Positions 7,725 through 16,230 of a DNA stretch of 64,000 nucleotides are shown one piece after another. Made by a program: the position numbers and the translations under genes. The notes beneath the pieces were generated by a model. The model made no database searches, was not told where the DNA came from, and saw nothing but the letters and a program-made list of their open reading frames with translations. Positions within the stretch are counted from its first letter, which is position 1; each line of letters starts with the position of its first letter. Source of the DNA: Rectinema subterraneum (GTDB taxonomy: Bacteria; Spirochaetota; Spirochaetia; Treponematales; Rectinemataceae); assembly GCA_009768935.1 (NCBI GenBank), contig WESA01000001.1, positions 62,001-126,000 on the forward strand, read 5' to 3'.

Positions 7725-9687
7725 GCTGTACCTCGCCAGGAACAGGAATCGGCGTTCCCCGGGCTATGGTTGAAGCGGCAACGCTTGCGGCATACGCGTT
7801 CTTTTTCGATTCCGGCCCAAGGCTCCGCTGCAATTCTTCCAGAGCTTTCTGAATTCCCTTTGTATTCAAGCCTGCCTGTGCGAGCAGCGCCTCTCTCGAA
7901 GCTTGCGCAAGTGGCGTGTTTTCGAATCCAAGGGATCTGATGCTCGCTCGCACGCCGCGGCGAGCCAAAATCGCAGCGAGTGTTTCGCCAAACCCACCAG
8001 CTCGCACGCCATCTTCTGCCGTCAGGATTGCATCATAGCGCGCGCAGAGCGATGCCAGATATTCCTCATCGATATGCGAGAGGAACCGCACATTGTAGAC
8101 GTCAGCAAGCACTGCTTTTTTCTCCAGCGCATCGGATGCATCAGCGGCTGAATATGCGAGCGGCCCGACGGCGCACACAAGAATCCGCGCTCCAGCACGC
8201 TCCCTCATCATTGTTCCCTTTCCGACTTCGAGAGGGCGCATTGCCCCGTTCGCACATGGCGAAAATGCCTTCGGATAACGCATCATGCAGGGAGCATCCA
8301 GGGAAAGAGAGAGCTTCATGAAGGCCGCAAGCTCATCTCCATCTGCGGGAGCAAAGAAAATCAAGTTCGGCATGGCTTTGAAGAGCGCAATATCATAAAT
8401 TCCCTGATGCGTTTCTCCGTCTTCTCCCACCGCGCCTGCCCTGTCGAGCGCAAACAGCACCGGCACATTCGCAAGCGACACATCCTGAAACACCTGATCC
8501 ACCGCGCGCTGCATGAAGGTCGAATAAATCGCGACGACAGGCCGCAAGCCCCCCTGCGCAAGTCCTGCGGCAAAGGTCACCGCATGTTGTTCCGCAATGC
8601 CGACATCGAACACGCGCTGGGGCCAGCGCTCCAGCATTTTTACAACGCCTGTGCCCGAGGCCATCGCAGCCGTAATCGCCATTACACGAGCATCAAGCTC
8701 CGCAAGTTCGATGAGCGAATTTGCAAAGCACGAAGAAAAACTCTCTCCATGGCTTGACTCGCCAGCGCCAGGGATATCGGGGCACGAAGGGCCAAGCCCA
8801 TGGAAGCTCTCCGGATCCTCTTCCGCCCTTTCGAGGCCTTTTCCTTTTTTTGTAATGACATGCACGACAACAGGGCGATTGAGATTTCGCACATGCGCGA
8901 AAGCATCAATCATTGCGGTGATACTGTGCCCGTCGATCGGGCCGACATATTCGAACCCGTAATCGACAAAGAGATTTTCCTTGAAAAAGATTGCTTTGAC
9001 GGCGCGCTTGCTTCTGTTGATGAATTCGGAGAGCGGCTTGCCAATGCGCGGAATCTTGAGTACGGCAGCATCGACATGGGCGCGGAAGGACTGGTAGCGC
9101 ATCGATGCCGACAACTTCGACAGATAGCGCGAAATGGAGCCGACTGAACGCGAGATGGACATGCGGTTGTCATTCAAGACGAGAATGAGGGGGAACCCGA
9201 GTTGGCCGGCATTGCTGAGCCCTTCCATCGCCATGCCTGAGGTAAGCACCCCATCGCCGACCACTGCGATCACTCTGCCCTGCTTCCCTGTATGCGTGCG
9301 CGCAGCAAGAAGCCCGAGCGCCGAAGAGATCGCGGTGGAAGAGTGGCCAGTATCGAAAATGTCGTGTTCGCTTTCTTCGCGTTTCGGAAAGCCCGAAATA
9401 CCGCCCTGCCGGCGCAGCGTATGAAAGCGCTCTGCCCGGCCGGTGAGGATCTTATGCGGATAGCACTGATGTCCCACATCCCACACTATTGCATCCTGCG
9501 GTGAGTGGAATACCCTGTGGAGCGCGATGGTTAGCTCCACTACCCCAAGGTTTGAAGCAAGATGCCCACCATTCAGCTGTACCGTTTCGACGATGCGGGA
9601 ACGAATTTCATCCGCAAGGCGACGAAGCTCAGCCAAGGATAATTCTTTCAGGTCGGCGGGTCCGGAAATGTGATCGAGTAATGCCAT
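7714..9687 (-). CDS. dxs: 1-deoxy-D-xylulose-5-phosphate synthase
   Basis: Dxs condenses pyruvate and glyceraldehyde 3-phosphate with TPP to start the MEP isoprenoid pathway. The TPP motif is GDGVLTSGMAMEGLSNAG to NDN. The N-terminal LNGGHLASNLGVVELTIALH, the central RPVVVHVITKKGKG and the transketolase pyrimidine domain (DVGIAEQHAVTFAAGLA) are all intact. I chose the ATG at 9687 (MALLDHISGPADLK) because homologues begin there; ATGs at 9705 and 9768 are in frame, and neither start has a good ribosome-binding site. First gene of the leftward operon. A dispersed-repeat copy lies 42 bases upstream. C-terminal tail of about 25 residues is Ala/Thr/Pro-rich and non-conserved. Confidence 0.95.
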   Translation of the reverse strand: MALLDHISGPADLKELSLAELRRLADEIRSRIVETVQLNGGHLASNLGVVELTIALHRVFHSPQDAIVWDVGHQCYPHKILTGRAERFHTLRRQGGISGFPKREESEHDIFDTGHSSTAISSALGLLAARTHTGKQGRVIAVVGDGVLTSGMAMEGLSNAGQLGFPLILVLNDNRMSISRSVGSISRYLSKLSASMRYQSFRAHVDAAVLKIPRIGKPLSEFINRSKRAVKAIFFKENLFVDYGFEYVGPIDGHSITAMIDAFAHVRNLNRPVVVHVITKKGKGLERAEEDPESFHGLGPSCPDIPGAGESSHGESFSSCFANSLIELAELDARVMAITAAMASGTGVVKMLERWPQRVFDVGIAEQHAVTFAAGLAQGGLRPVVAIYSTFMQRAVDQVFQDVSLANVPVLFALDRAGAVGEDGETHQGIYDIALFKAMPNLIFFAPADGDELAAFMKLSLSLDAPCMMRYPKAFSPCANGAMRPLEVGKGTMMRERAGARILVCAVGPLAYSAADASDALEKKAVLADVYNVRFLSHIDEEYLASLCARYDAILTAEDGVRAGGFGETLAAILARRGVRASIRSLGFENTPLAQASREALLAQAGLNTKGIQKALEELQRSLGPESKKNAYAASVAASTIARGTPIPVPGEVQHVR

Positions 9688-9728
9688 GTCGATATATTGT
9701 ACCATTAATTGAAATGGGTTTCCAGGAT

Positions 9729-9751
9729 AGTGCTCCGAACCTTGTGTAAAG
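9729..9751 (+). repeat. Dispersed 23-bp repeat, copy 2 (upstream of dxs)
   Basis: AGTGCTCCGAACCTTGTG then TAAAG, preceded by T. Relative to dxs it reads in the TTTACACAAGG...CACTA direction, as do the copies upstream of pepT, sufC and guaB. Confidence 0.75.
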
Positions 9752-9819
9752 CAGGTAGTGCAGAGCAATTTTCTTAATCAGCGCGGCCTCTTGCCATCAA
9801 ATGGGGCTCGCGACAAGAT

Positions 9820-10380
9820 ATGCATATGCTTATAGACATCAAGATTCTCCATCTGCATCGACCGATTTATTATGAAAAGATCGAACTTGTGAGCGATGAA
9901 ATACATAACGATGCGATATCTGCGCTTGCCGCACGGTATGGAGAGTGCCTTTTGGTTTTCAGGAATGATAATCTGCTCATACTGAGCGATGATGGGCCGC
10001 ACCTTGCCGGTAAGCTCGTGCCCTCAACGGTGTACCGCATCGCAGCCCGGAATGGCGGGAAGGGAAGCACTGACACAGCTAGCGCTATACCCGACGAGTC
10101 TCAAGGAAATATAGCGGGCAGATCTGCGCCCCGCCAGCTTTCAGCAGATTATTCTATTGCCCGATTCACCCTGTCTGCAGCGGATTACGCGTTTTTCCAG
10201 TGGCGAGCGGAATCAGCGCCCCAACCGTCCATCATATTCGAGGAATTTGCGCGCGAAATCTGGTGGGAACGGCTCGAAACCGAAGGGGCATGGTTCCTGC
10301 GACTTGTGCTCGAGGACGGGAAGACCTCGGTTCAGGCCCTAAGATCAGTGCTCTCAACCTTGTGTAAAAGAGGGCACTGA
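9820..10380 (+). CDS. Hypothetical protein, C-terminus possibly cut by the IS-like unit
   Basis: I do not recognise this 186-residue frame. The N-terminal half (LIDIKILHLHRPIYYEKIELVSDEIH, then YGECLLVFRNDNLLILSDDG) reads as ordinary globular protein. A Gly/Ser/Ala-rich linker follows (about residues 85-110), then a Trp-rich segment (EFAREIWWERLETEGAWFLRLVLEDG). The last codons (SVLSTLCKRGH) come from the dispersed repeat at 10347, which is also the left inverted repeat of the adjoining IS-like unit. The original C-terminus may therefore have been replaced. No clear ribosome-binding site is seen at the ATG at 9820; an in-frame ATG six bases downstream is equally possible. It lies between two direct copies of the repeat (9729 and 10347). 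Confidence 0.5.
   Translation: MHMLIDIKILHLHRPIYYEKIELVSDEIHNDAISALAARYGECLLVFRNDNLLILSDDGPHLAGKLVPSTVYRIAARNGGKGSTDTASAIPDESQGNIAGRSAPRQLSADYSIARFTLSAADYAFFQWRAESAPQPSIIFEEFAREIWWERLETEGAWFLRLVLEDGKTSVQALRSVLSTLCKRGH
10347..10369 (+). repeat. Dispersed 23-bp repeat, copy 3 (left end of IS-like unit)
   Basis: AGTGCTCTCAACCTTGTG then TAAAA. It overlaps the last codons of the unknown gene at 9820-10380 and faces the inverted copy at 11611-11633. Confidence 0.75.
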
Positions 10381-10414
10381 GGAAAAAGCTTTCCGACAGC
10401 CCAGCACAAGCTGT

Positions 10415-11572
10415 TCAACCGAGCGCCAGCTTGGGAAGATACTCAGCCTTCGCTTGCCCTGGTGTCCGCCATTCCTTCTTCCAGCTTCTCGCCATCGTCG
10501 GGCTCAAAGGGCTTCGTGTCAGAAACGCCCGTTCTTCGAAAAAGCTTCTATATACGTTCTCGAGCGCAGTTGCATCGATGCCGCTCGCCTCGGCATGGGT
10601 AGCGGGTCTTCGGCCTTTCGGCCAGCGGATACGGTAGGGCTTTAAGTAGTTGTGCCACATGAGGTAGGCCCAGAGGCGCAGCATGCCGTTTGCGACATTG
10701 CGGTTGAAGCAGACACTCTCACGATGGTGGTTTGCCAGGTCCTTTCTGAGCTCGCGATCGGTGTAGTTCGAAGAAAAGAGTGGATTGTGGATCGTCCGTG
10801 GCAAGTATGAAGAAATCGTCAGGTGCACGAGTCGCCCCTCTCCCTCACCCCAGTAGGCTGCAAGCCGCCGCACGACCCGCGCATAGTCGGGCTTCTCATC
10901 GGTGATCAGCACGAAGGGCCGCTGAGGCTGTGGCGGCTGGAGCGCAAGGCTCGTCGCCAGCACCTCCCTGAATGACCGGCCGATCCCACCCCGTTCGAGC
11001 CGAATCTTCGAATAGAGCGCCTTTGCCTTCGCCTTCTGGTCCTGCCGCATGCTCCCTGAACGCCACCGTGTGCAGTGACTGACATCGAGCACGAAGCCGC
11101 TTGTCCGTCCCACCGCAATGGGGATTTCGCTGGGGAAGTACTGCGAGCAGTCGAAGGAGACAAAGCCGTCGATACAGATGTCTTCCTTGCTCCGCCGAGC
11201 GCGCAGCATCCGGGCGTGGAGCGCAATACCCTGGCGGGCCAGTCGGTCGATACGGGTCGTAAGCAGCGAAAGCGAGCAACCGAGCGCGCGACTCATCCCC
11301 CTTAGGCTCTCCCCACCGGCCAGCCTATAGAGCACATCCCGGTACGAGACAATGCGCTTGAGATAGTAGTGCGTAGAGAAGGTCTGGGTGGAAAAGCTTT
11401 TTCCGCAGCGCGTACAACGAAACCGGCGCACCTTCCCGAAGGCCTTGGTAGCATACCAGCCAATCGCATAGGCCCAGGGCGAGGCGGGTGCCTCGTGATG
11501 GTAGGCACACGCCGGATTGGGACAAAAGGCAAACCAGTGCACGAATACCTCTATGACCGCAGTAGCGGTCAT
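10415..11572 (-). CDS. Putative DDE-type transposase with N-terminal zinc ribbon
   Basis: The 385-residue protein starts with a zinc-ribbon-like module: two CPNPAC cysteines and the FRCTRCGKSFSTQTF pair, residues about 17-64. A helix-turn-helix-like segment follows (GGESLRGMSRALGCSLSLLTTRIDRLARQ). Candidate catalytic acids are Asp in EDICIDGF, Asp in VLITDEKPDY and Glu in HHRESVCFNRNVANGMLRLWAYLMW. This layout is that of IS1/IS1595-like zinc-ribbon transposases, but I cannot assign a family. The start codon lies inside a 19-bp-arm palindrome at 11542-11583, so a hairpin in the mRNA could hide it. No frameshift is evident, so the enzyme may be active. Confidence 0.7.
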   Translation of the reverse strand: MTATAVIEVFVHWFAFCPNPACAYHHEAPASPWAYAIGWYATKAFGKVRRFRCTRCGKSFSTQTFSTHYYLKRIVSYRDVLYRLAGGESLRGMSRALGCSLSLLTTRIDRLARQGIALHARMLRARRSKEDICIDGFVSFDCSQYFPSEIPIAVGRTSGFVLDVSHCTRWRSGSMRQDQKAKAKALYSKIRLERGGIGRSFREVLATSLALQPPQPQRPFVLITDEKPDYARVVRRLAAYWGEGEGRLVHLTISSYLPRTIHNPLFSSNYTDRELRKDLANHHRESVCFNRNVANGMLRLWAYLMWHNYLKPYRIRWPKGRRPATHAEASGIDATALENVYRSFFEERAFLTRSPLSPTMARSWKKEWRTPGQAKAEYLPKLALG

Positions 11573-11583
11573 AGAGGTATTCG
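11542..11583. repeat. 19-bp-arm perfect palindrome covering the transposase start codon
   Basis: CGAATACCTCTATGACCGC (11542-11560) and its exact complement (11565-11583) are separated by AGTA. On the minus strand the transposase ATG (11570-11572) is in the first arm, and the hairpin encodes the first codons (MTATAVIEVF). Such a hairpin would sequester the start in long read-through transcripts, a known way of limiting IS expression; that role here is inferred. Confidence 0.85.
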
Positions 11584-11610
11584 CGCATACTGACTATCTT
11601 TGCTTCAATT

Positions 11611-11633
11611 CTTTACCCAAGGTTGAGAGCACT
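11611..11633 (-). repeat. Dispersed 23-bp repeat, copy 4 (right end of IS-like unit, overlaps alaS stop)
   Basis: On the minus strand it reads AGTGCTCTCAACCTTGGG then TAAAG. With its usual preceding T it forms the TAG that ends alaS (11632-11634). Confidence 0.75.
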
Positions 11634-13431
11634 ACTCAAGGATCGCGTAAATACGGCGTACGCCTGCGCTCGACGACTGTTCCTTCGTTATCTTGAACTT
11701 CCCAAGCTCCCCTGTGTGCGTGACATGCGGCCCGCCGCACACTTCTTTCGAAAAATCTCCGATAGTATAGACTTTTACAACGGGCTCATACTTTTCGCCA
11801 AATAGGGCTATGGCGCCCGAGGCTTTGGCTTCTTCGAGGAGCATCATGGTCATTGAGACCGGCAGGTCGCGGGCAATCTGCTCGTTGACGATGCGCTCGA
11901 CTTCGGCAATCTGTTCTTGAGTCATCGGCGCGGGATGAGAGAAATCAAAGCGGAGGCGCTCGGCAGTCAGGTTCGAGCCTTTCTGCGCGACATGTTCGCC
12001 GAGCACGATGCGAAGAGCCTTGTGCAAAAGGTGGGTTGCAGTGTGGTAGCGCGTGACGACCTCCGAATGGTCGGCAAGGCCGCCCTTGAACACTTGCTCG
12101 CTTCCTGCGCGCGACAGTTCCTGATGCTTTTTGAACGCTTCGTCAAAGCCCGCGCGATCCACGGCCAGGCCGTTTTCGCTCGCGAGTTCTTCGGTGAGCT
12201 CGATGGGGAAGCCATAGGTGTCGTAAAGTCTGAACGCAAGGCGCCCGGACATGATTTTTTCGGGGTTTCTGAGCAGGTTTGGCAGCATTTTTTCGAATTC
12301 GTGCTCGCCCTTTTGCAAGGTTTCGAGGAATTTTCTCTCTTCGCGCTCGAGTTCTTCGATGATACGCGCGCGGTTTTCTAGAAGCTCGGGATATGGCTCT
12401 TTGTAGATTTCGATGACCGCTTCTGCGGGCTTGGCGAGGAAAATGCCGTCAATGCCGAGTTTTCGCCCGTGTCGGACGGCTCGCCGAATGAGGCGGCGAA
12501 GGACATAGCCAGCTCCGATATTCGATGGCAGCACGGCTTTCGGGTCACCGAGAATGAATGTTGCAGCACGGATATGGTCCGCGATGATGCGGAAACTGCG
12601 ATCGGTCTCCGGATTGTTGTCGAGCGCGCCGTAGCGCTTGCCTGTGATCGATTCGAGCACGGCGAGAATGGGTGTGAAGGCTTCGGTTTCGTAGACCGAT
12701 TTTTTGCCTTGGAGCATAGCGACGGTGCGCTCGATGCCCATGCCCGTGTCCACGCAGGGATGCGCAAGCGGCTCATAGCTGCCGTCGTTTTTTTTGTTGT
12801 ATTGCATGAACACGTCGTTCCAGATTTCGAAGTATTTGCCGCAGTGGCAGCCGGGACGGCAGTCGGGCCCGCATGCGGGTTTGCCGGTATCGACAAACAT
12901 TTCGGTGTCTGGACCGCATGGACCAGTTTCGCCTGCGGGACCCCACCAGTTATCCTCACGCGGCAAGAAATAGATTCGCTCTTCGGGGATACCAAGCGAG
13001 CGCCAAATCGAAGCCGATTCCTCATCCCGGGGAACGCCCTCGTCGCCAGTGAATACAGTCACCGACAGCTTTGCCGGATCGATGCCCAAGTACTCGGGGC
13101 TTGTCAGGAATTCGTACGACCAGCGGATTGCTTCTTTTTTAAAATAGTCGCCGAGCGACCAGTTGCCAAGCATCTCGAAAAAAGTGAGGTGACTCGGATC
13201 GCCTACTGCGTCGATATCGCCGGTGCGGATGCACTTCTGGTAGTCAGTGAGGCGCTTGCCCGCCGGGTGAGGCTCGCCAAGCAGGTACGGAACGAGCGGG
13301 TGCATGCCCGCGGTGGTAAAGAGCACCGTGGGATCGTTTTCGGGGATGAGAGACTTGCCGCTTATCTCCGAATGCCCGCGGGCCTTGAAAAATTCAATGT
13401 ATTTTCTGCGTAATTCATGGATTGTAATCAT
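11632..13431 (-). CDS. alaS: Alanyl-tRNA synthetase, short form
   Basis: AlaS charges tRNA-Ala and clears mischarged Ser/Gly. The class II core starts at once (TIHELRRKYIEFFKARGH) and includes motif 2-like segments (DPSHLTFFEMLGNWSLGDYFKKEAI) and GRKLG/ADHIRA blocks. The editing domain has the zinc ligands YHTATHLLHKAL (HxxxH) and CGGPHVTHTG. At 599 residues it lacks the C-terminal oligomerisation and C-Ala domains of the roughly 870-residue standard enzyme. Short AlaS proteins of this size are normal in spirochaetes, so this is not a truncation by the neighbouring element, even though the stop codon TAG is shared with the repeat at 11611-11633. No neighbour is obviously linked to it. Confidence 0.95.
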   Translation of the reverse strand: MITIHELRRKYIEFFKARGHSEISGKSLIPENDPTVLFTTAGMHPLVPYLLGEPHPAGKRLTDYQKCIRTGDIDAVGDPSHLTFFEMLGNWSLGDYFKKEAIRWSYEFLTSPEYLGIDPAKLSVTVFTGDEGVPRDEESASIWRSLGIPEERIYFLPREDNWWGPAGETGPCGPDTEMFVDTGKPACGPDCRPGCHCGKYFEIWNDVFMQYNKKNDGSYEPLAHPCVDTGMGIERTVAMLQGKKSVYETEAFTPILAVLESITGKRYGALDNNPETDRSFRIIADHIRAATFILGDPKAVLPSNIGAGYVLRRLIRRAVRHGRKLGIDGIFLAKPAEAVIEIYKEPYPELLENRARIIEELEREERKFLETLQKGEHEFEKMLPNLLRNPEKIMSGRLAFRLYDTYGFPIELTEELASENGLAVDRAGFDEAFKKHQELSRAGSEQVFKGGLADHSEVVTRYHTATHLLHKALRIVLGEHVAQKGSNLTAERLRFDFSHPAPMTQEQIAEVERIVNEQIARDLPVSMTMMLLEEAKASGAIALFGEKYEPVVKVYTIGDFSKEVCGGPHVTHTGELGKFKITKEQSSSAGVRRIYAILE

Positions 13432-13519
13432 AGCCCAGCCAGTGTACCGAAAGCTCTTTCTCAGGTCAATGAGAGAGGTGGCCGAGCATATCCGTCACCT
13501 ATTTCGCGAGCAGCGCGCA

Positions 13520-14428
13520 CTAGTGCGCAGTTTCGAAGGCTTGACCTTTTCTTGTTTCAAGCCATGACCGGAGAGGCTCATGAATTTCAATATCTGTCAC
13601 CCTGCACGGCGCAAGGGTGCGGCCTTCATATGTCAGGCAAACCAAATCATCGAGCGCGGCGGCGCGCCAAGCCGCCGGTATCTGCTCGTGAAGGTTGTAG
13701 GGATAGTTATAGGTTTCGGGCAGAATGCGAATTTTCTCTCTTTCCACGTCAGAAACGACAACCGCGCTGAACACGGCCTGAAAGAGAAATAGCCTGCGAA
13801 AATTGTCACAGCATGCTTCCAATTGAAATTCACGATCGCTCACCAGCCGTTCGAAGCTCTTGAGCCATTTTCGGAACAAGCCATTCCCTGGGCGTACCGC
13901 GAGGCCATGAGAATTGAAATATGCGCGAATCGCTTGCCGGTCGACGAAGGATTCGACTGCGAATTCGATATCCTCGATACCGACAGTTCTGAATATGCCT
14001 TTCCAGAACGGGTCGAGAGGTTCAGAAACAAGAAGCCCGACATTGTGGACATGAACCGGTCTCAGCGCTGCTGCGAACTCGCCTCCCAGATCGAACAGCA
14101 GGGGCGGCTGAACCACGAGACATTCCGGGTCAAGCCAGATCAGGGATCCCGTGTCCGACGCAGCCATCGCCTCGGCAGTGGCACATGTGAATACTTTGTC
14201 GCCGAAAGGGTAATCCATGAATTTTCTCTGCACGGAAAGCGGAATTACTTTCACCTGAAGTCCTTCGAGGTCGTCACACGGCTCATTCGCAGGTTTGGTT
14301 GCGAAAACCCATATCTCGCAGTCTCTCATCGGGCCGCCAAATGCGCGTATGCTGTCGATGAGCAGACGCGCATGCGCCTTTTCGGCGCGCGACCGAACTT
14401 GGGTGATAAAAATACATTTCAAGACCAT
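13520..14428 (-). CDS. Glycosyltransferase-like hypothetical protein
   Basis: I do not recognise the family firmly. The 302-residue protein opens with a beta strand (LKCIFITQVRS). A central segment (TGSLIWLDPECLVVQPPLLFDLGGEFAAALRPV) resembles the DxD region and metal-binding loop of GT-A fold sugar transferases, and NVGLLVSEPLDPFWKGIF follows. No membrane segment or signal peptide is seen, so it would be cytoplasmic. It lies alone between alaS and the SDR gene, transcribed leftward from its own AT-rich upstream region at about 14430. The function is a guess from motif resemblance only. Confidence 0.6.
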   Translation of the reverse strand: MVLKCIFITQVRSRAEKAHARLLIDSIRAFGGPMRDCEIWVFATKPANEPCDDLEGLQVKVIPLSVQRKFMDYPFGDKVFTCATAEAMAASDTGSLIWLDPECLVVQPPLLFDLGGEFAAALRPVHVHNVGLLVSEPLDPFWKGIFRTVGIEDIEFAVESFVDRQAIRAYFNSHGLAVRPGNGLFRKWLKSFERLVSDREFQLEACCDNFRRLFLFQAVFSAVVVSDVEREKIRILPETYNYPYNLHEQIPAAWRAAALDDLVCLTYEGRTLAPCRVTDIEIHEPLRSWLETRKGQAFETAH

Positions 14429-14523
14429 TCTCCTTTTTTATTGCTGATAAGTATAATGATACATTATTGGATTCCCGCACAGAAGTGCAGCTTCATATCG
14501 AAAAATTCCTCAATCGTTGTTGC

Positions 14524-14541
14524 TGAATGAACACTCATTCA
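14524..14541. promoter_or_regulatory. Candidate TetR-family operator upstream of the SDR gene
   Basis: TGAATGA (14524-14530) and TCATTCA (14535-14541) are exact inverted repeats four bases apart, about 90 bases before the SDR start. TGAATGA/TCATTCA half-sites are typical of TetR/AcrR-type operators, and a TetR gene lies at the far end of the SDR gene. The link is inferred. Confidence 0.5.
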
Positions 14542-14628
14542 TTATAATTATATACAGCGATGCTGCGCTGGCGACGAGCAAGAATCGGGCGTCAAGCTAC
14601 ATTCGTAGGCTGTTTCTGGAGGCAAATA

Positions 14629-15657
14629 ATGCGCGTGTTTGTCAGTGGGGGGTTCGGGAATGTCGGTATAAGCACGGTGCGTGCGCTTCTTTCCGCTGGT
14701 CACGAGGTGTGCGTGTTCGAGCATCCTTCTGCTAAGGAGAAGCGTTCCGCGCGCCTGCGCGAGCTTTTGAAGGCATCAGGTTCGAAGCTCAAGGTTTTTT
14801 TTGGCGACATTACAGACGAAGCAGCGATTTCTGAAGCAATGGCCTGTTTTGGAATCGATGGATCTTCCGAAGGGCCAGATGCAGTGATTCACTTAGCGGG
14901 AATCATTCCGCCTCTCGCGGATCGAGATCCTGAGCTGGCATACCGCATCAATGTGGGAGGAACGAAGGCGCTCCTCGCTGTCTGCTCGATCTTGCCTCGC
15001 CCTCCTCGCTTTGTGTTTGCGTCCAGCATTGCGCTGTATGGCGACCGTCTTGCTTCGCCATGGATTTCCGCGACGGATCCGCTTTTGCCAAACGATACCT
15101 ACAGCAAAACAAAACAGGAATGCGAAGCTCTCATCAGATCCTCCGGCTTGGAGTGGGTCATTCTTCGCCTCTCCTATGTTGTTTCCAGCGACTGGCTGCC
15201 CTTCGATCCCATGCTGTTCAAAGTACCGCCCGCGACACGATTCGAGGTCCTGCATACCGAAGATGCGGGGAGAGCGTTCGCGGCAACCTGCCAGAATCCG
15301 GATGCTGTAGGAAGAATTTTCAATATCGGGGGCGGAGCCGCATGCCGGACAACGTATCGCGCGTACCTCGACCGGCTCATGCGGCTTTTCGGGCTGGGCA
15401 GCTCTTCATTTTTGCCGGATGAGCTCTTTGCAAAATGCAACTTTCACTGCGGCTGGTTTGTGGATTCGGATGAAGCGGAGGCGGTTTTGCATTTCAGGAG
15501 CAAGACTCTTGAGGATTACTATTCTGAGGTACAATGGCGAACGCGATTTTTGCGCCCTTTGGCGAGCATTGCGGCCTTTGTGGTCAAGCCCTGGATGCGT
15601 TCTCTCAGTCCGTATCGGGTAAGCCCTGGCCGAGTGCGTTCTCCACAATTAGTCTGA
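14629..15657 (+). CDS. NAD-dependent epimerase/dehydratase (extended SDR)
   Basis: The 342-residue protein is an extended short-chain dehydrogenase. It has an N-terminal Rossmann motif (MRVFVSGGFGNVGISTVRALLSAGHEV; GxxGxxG), an acidic nucleotide-binding region (FFGDITDE) and the NAD-binding AVIHLAGIIPP. The active-site Ser lies in VFASSIALYGD, and Tyr-Lys in DTYSKTKQECE. GGAGG seven bases before the ATG at 14629 fixes the start. The last 53 bases overlap the convergent TetR gene. Substrate is unknown; nucleotide sugars, steroid-like or NADH-binding quinone-type roles all occur in this family. Regulation by the TGAATGA operator upstream and the convergent TetR is plausible. Confidence 0.85.
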   Translation: MRVFVSGGFGNVGISTVRALLSAGHEVCVFEHPSAKEKRSARLRELLKASGSKLKVFFGDITDEAAISEAMACFGIDGSSEGPDAVIHLAGIIPPLADRDPELAYRINVGGTKALLAVCSILPRPPRFVFASSIALYGDRLASPWISATDPLLPNDTYSKTKQECEALIRSSGLEWVILRLSYVVSSDWLPFDPMLFKVPPATRFEVLHTEDAGRAFAATCQNPDAVGRIFNIGGGAACRTTYRAYLDRLMRLFGLGSSSFLPDELFAKCNFHCGWFVDSDEAEAVLHFRSKTLEDYYSEVQWRTRFLRPLASIAAFVVKPWMRSLSPYRVSPGRVRSPQLV

Positions 15658-16225
15658 AAAAAGCCTGAATATCATCTGCGCTGAGCTTCAGATCAGTTTT
15701 GGAGGAAAGGCGCAGGGTCTCGAGCGCGCCGAGCAGGAGCACCGTGATGCCCGTGTTGTATTGGCGCGGATCATTCTCTGCAGTGCCGGAAACCTGGCAT
15801 TCTGAAACAAGCTTTGTAATCATGGAAGAAAAATACTGCAGTTTTTCTTCAAGCCTCGCAGTCGTCCCCGCTTCGGCAAGCAACAGCATGATGAGTTCGA
15901 CATCGCTGAAGAGCTTTGGTAGCGCCTTGTTCACAAAGAACGAAAGGATTTTAAGCGCGGTGAGTCTTTTATCGGCGTTCTGGCTGCCAAGCTGGATCGA
16001 AGCGATTCCCTCTTCAAGCCACAATCGATACTCATTCCAGCCTTCTTCGATGATTGTCTCGACCAGCACCTGCTTTGAATCGAAATAGGTGTAGATGCTG
16101 CCGACAGGAATGCCGATTGCTTCCGCCATCTCGTTCATGGATACACCAACTCCCTCAAGCGCAAAAAGGCGCTTTGCGGTATCGAGGATGAGTTTGCGCT
16201 TTTCTTCGGTTTTGGGTCGAGGCAT
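15605..16225 (-). CDS. TetR-family transcriptional regulator
   Basis: The 206-residue protein has the classic TetR N-terminal HTH: KRKLILDTAKRLFALEGVGVSMNEMAEAIGIPVGSIYTYFDSKQVLVETII, residues about 8-60. An all-helical ligand-binding domain (YFSSMITKLVSECQVSG, then LLLGALETLRLSSKTDLKLSADDIQAFFRLIVENAL) follows. The asparaginase-like gene upstream ends five bases before its start, so the two are probably co-transcribed. Its 3' end overlaps the convergent SDR gene by 53 bases. A TGAATGA-N4-TCATTCA site upstream of the SDR gene is a candidate target. The effector is unknown. Confidence 0.9.
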   Translation of the reverse strand: MPRPKTEEKRKLILDTAKRLFALEGVGVSMNEMAEAIGIPVGSIYTYFDSKQVLVETIIEEGWNEYRLWLEEGIASIQLGSQNADKRLTALKILSFFVNKALPKLFSDVELIMLLLAEAGTTARLEEKLQYFSSMITKLVSECQVSGTAENDPRQYNTGITVLLLGALETLRLSSKTDLKLSADDIQAFFRLIVENALGQGLPDTD

Positions 16226-16230
16226 GAATG

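Larger units (their letters stand above)
10347..11633. mobile_element. IS-like unit bounded by inverted copies of the 23-bp repeat
   Basis: A transposase-like gene is enclosed by AGTGCTCTCAACCTTG-type repeats at 10347-10369 and, inverted, at 11611-11633. They match at 21 of 23 positions and the unit is 1287 bases long, a normal IS size. I see no clear target-site duplication at the outer edges. The same repeat also occurs elsewhere without a transposase, so the ends are a proposal rather than a proven boundary. Confidence 0.5.

Noticed and set aside
11632..13431. AlaS truncated by the IS-like unit
   Set aside because: Ending after the editing domain at about 600 residues is the normal spirochaete form.
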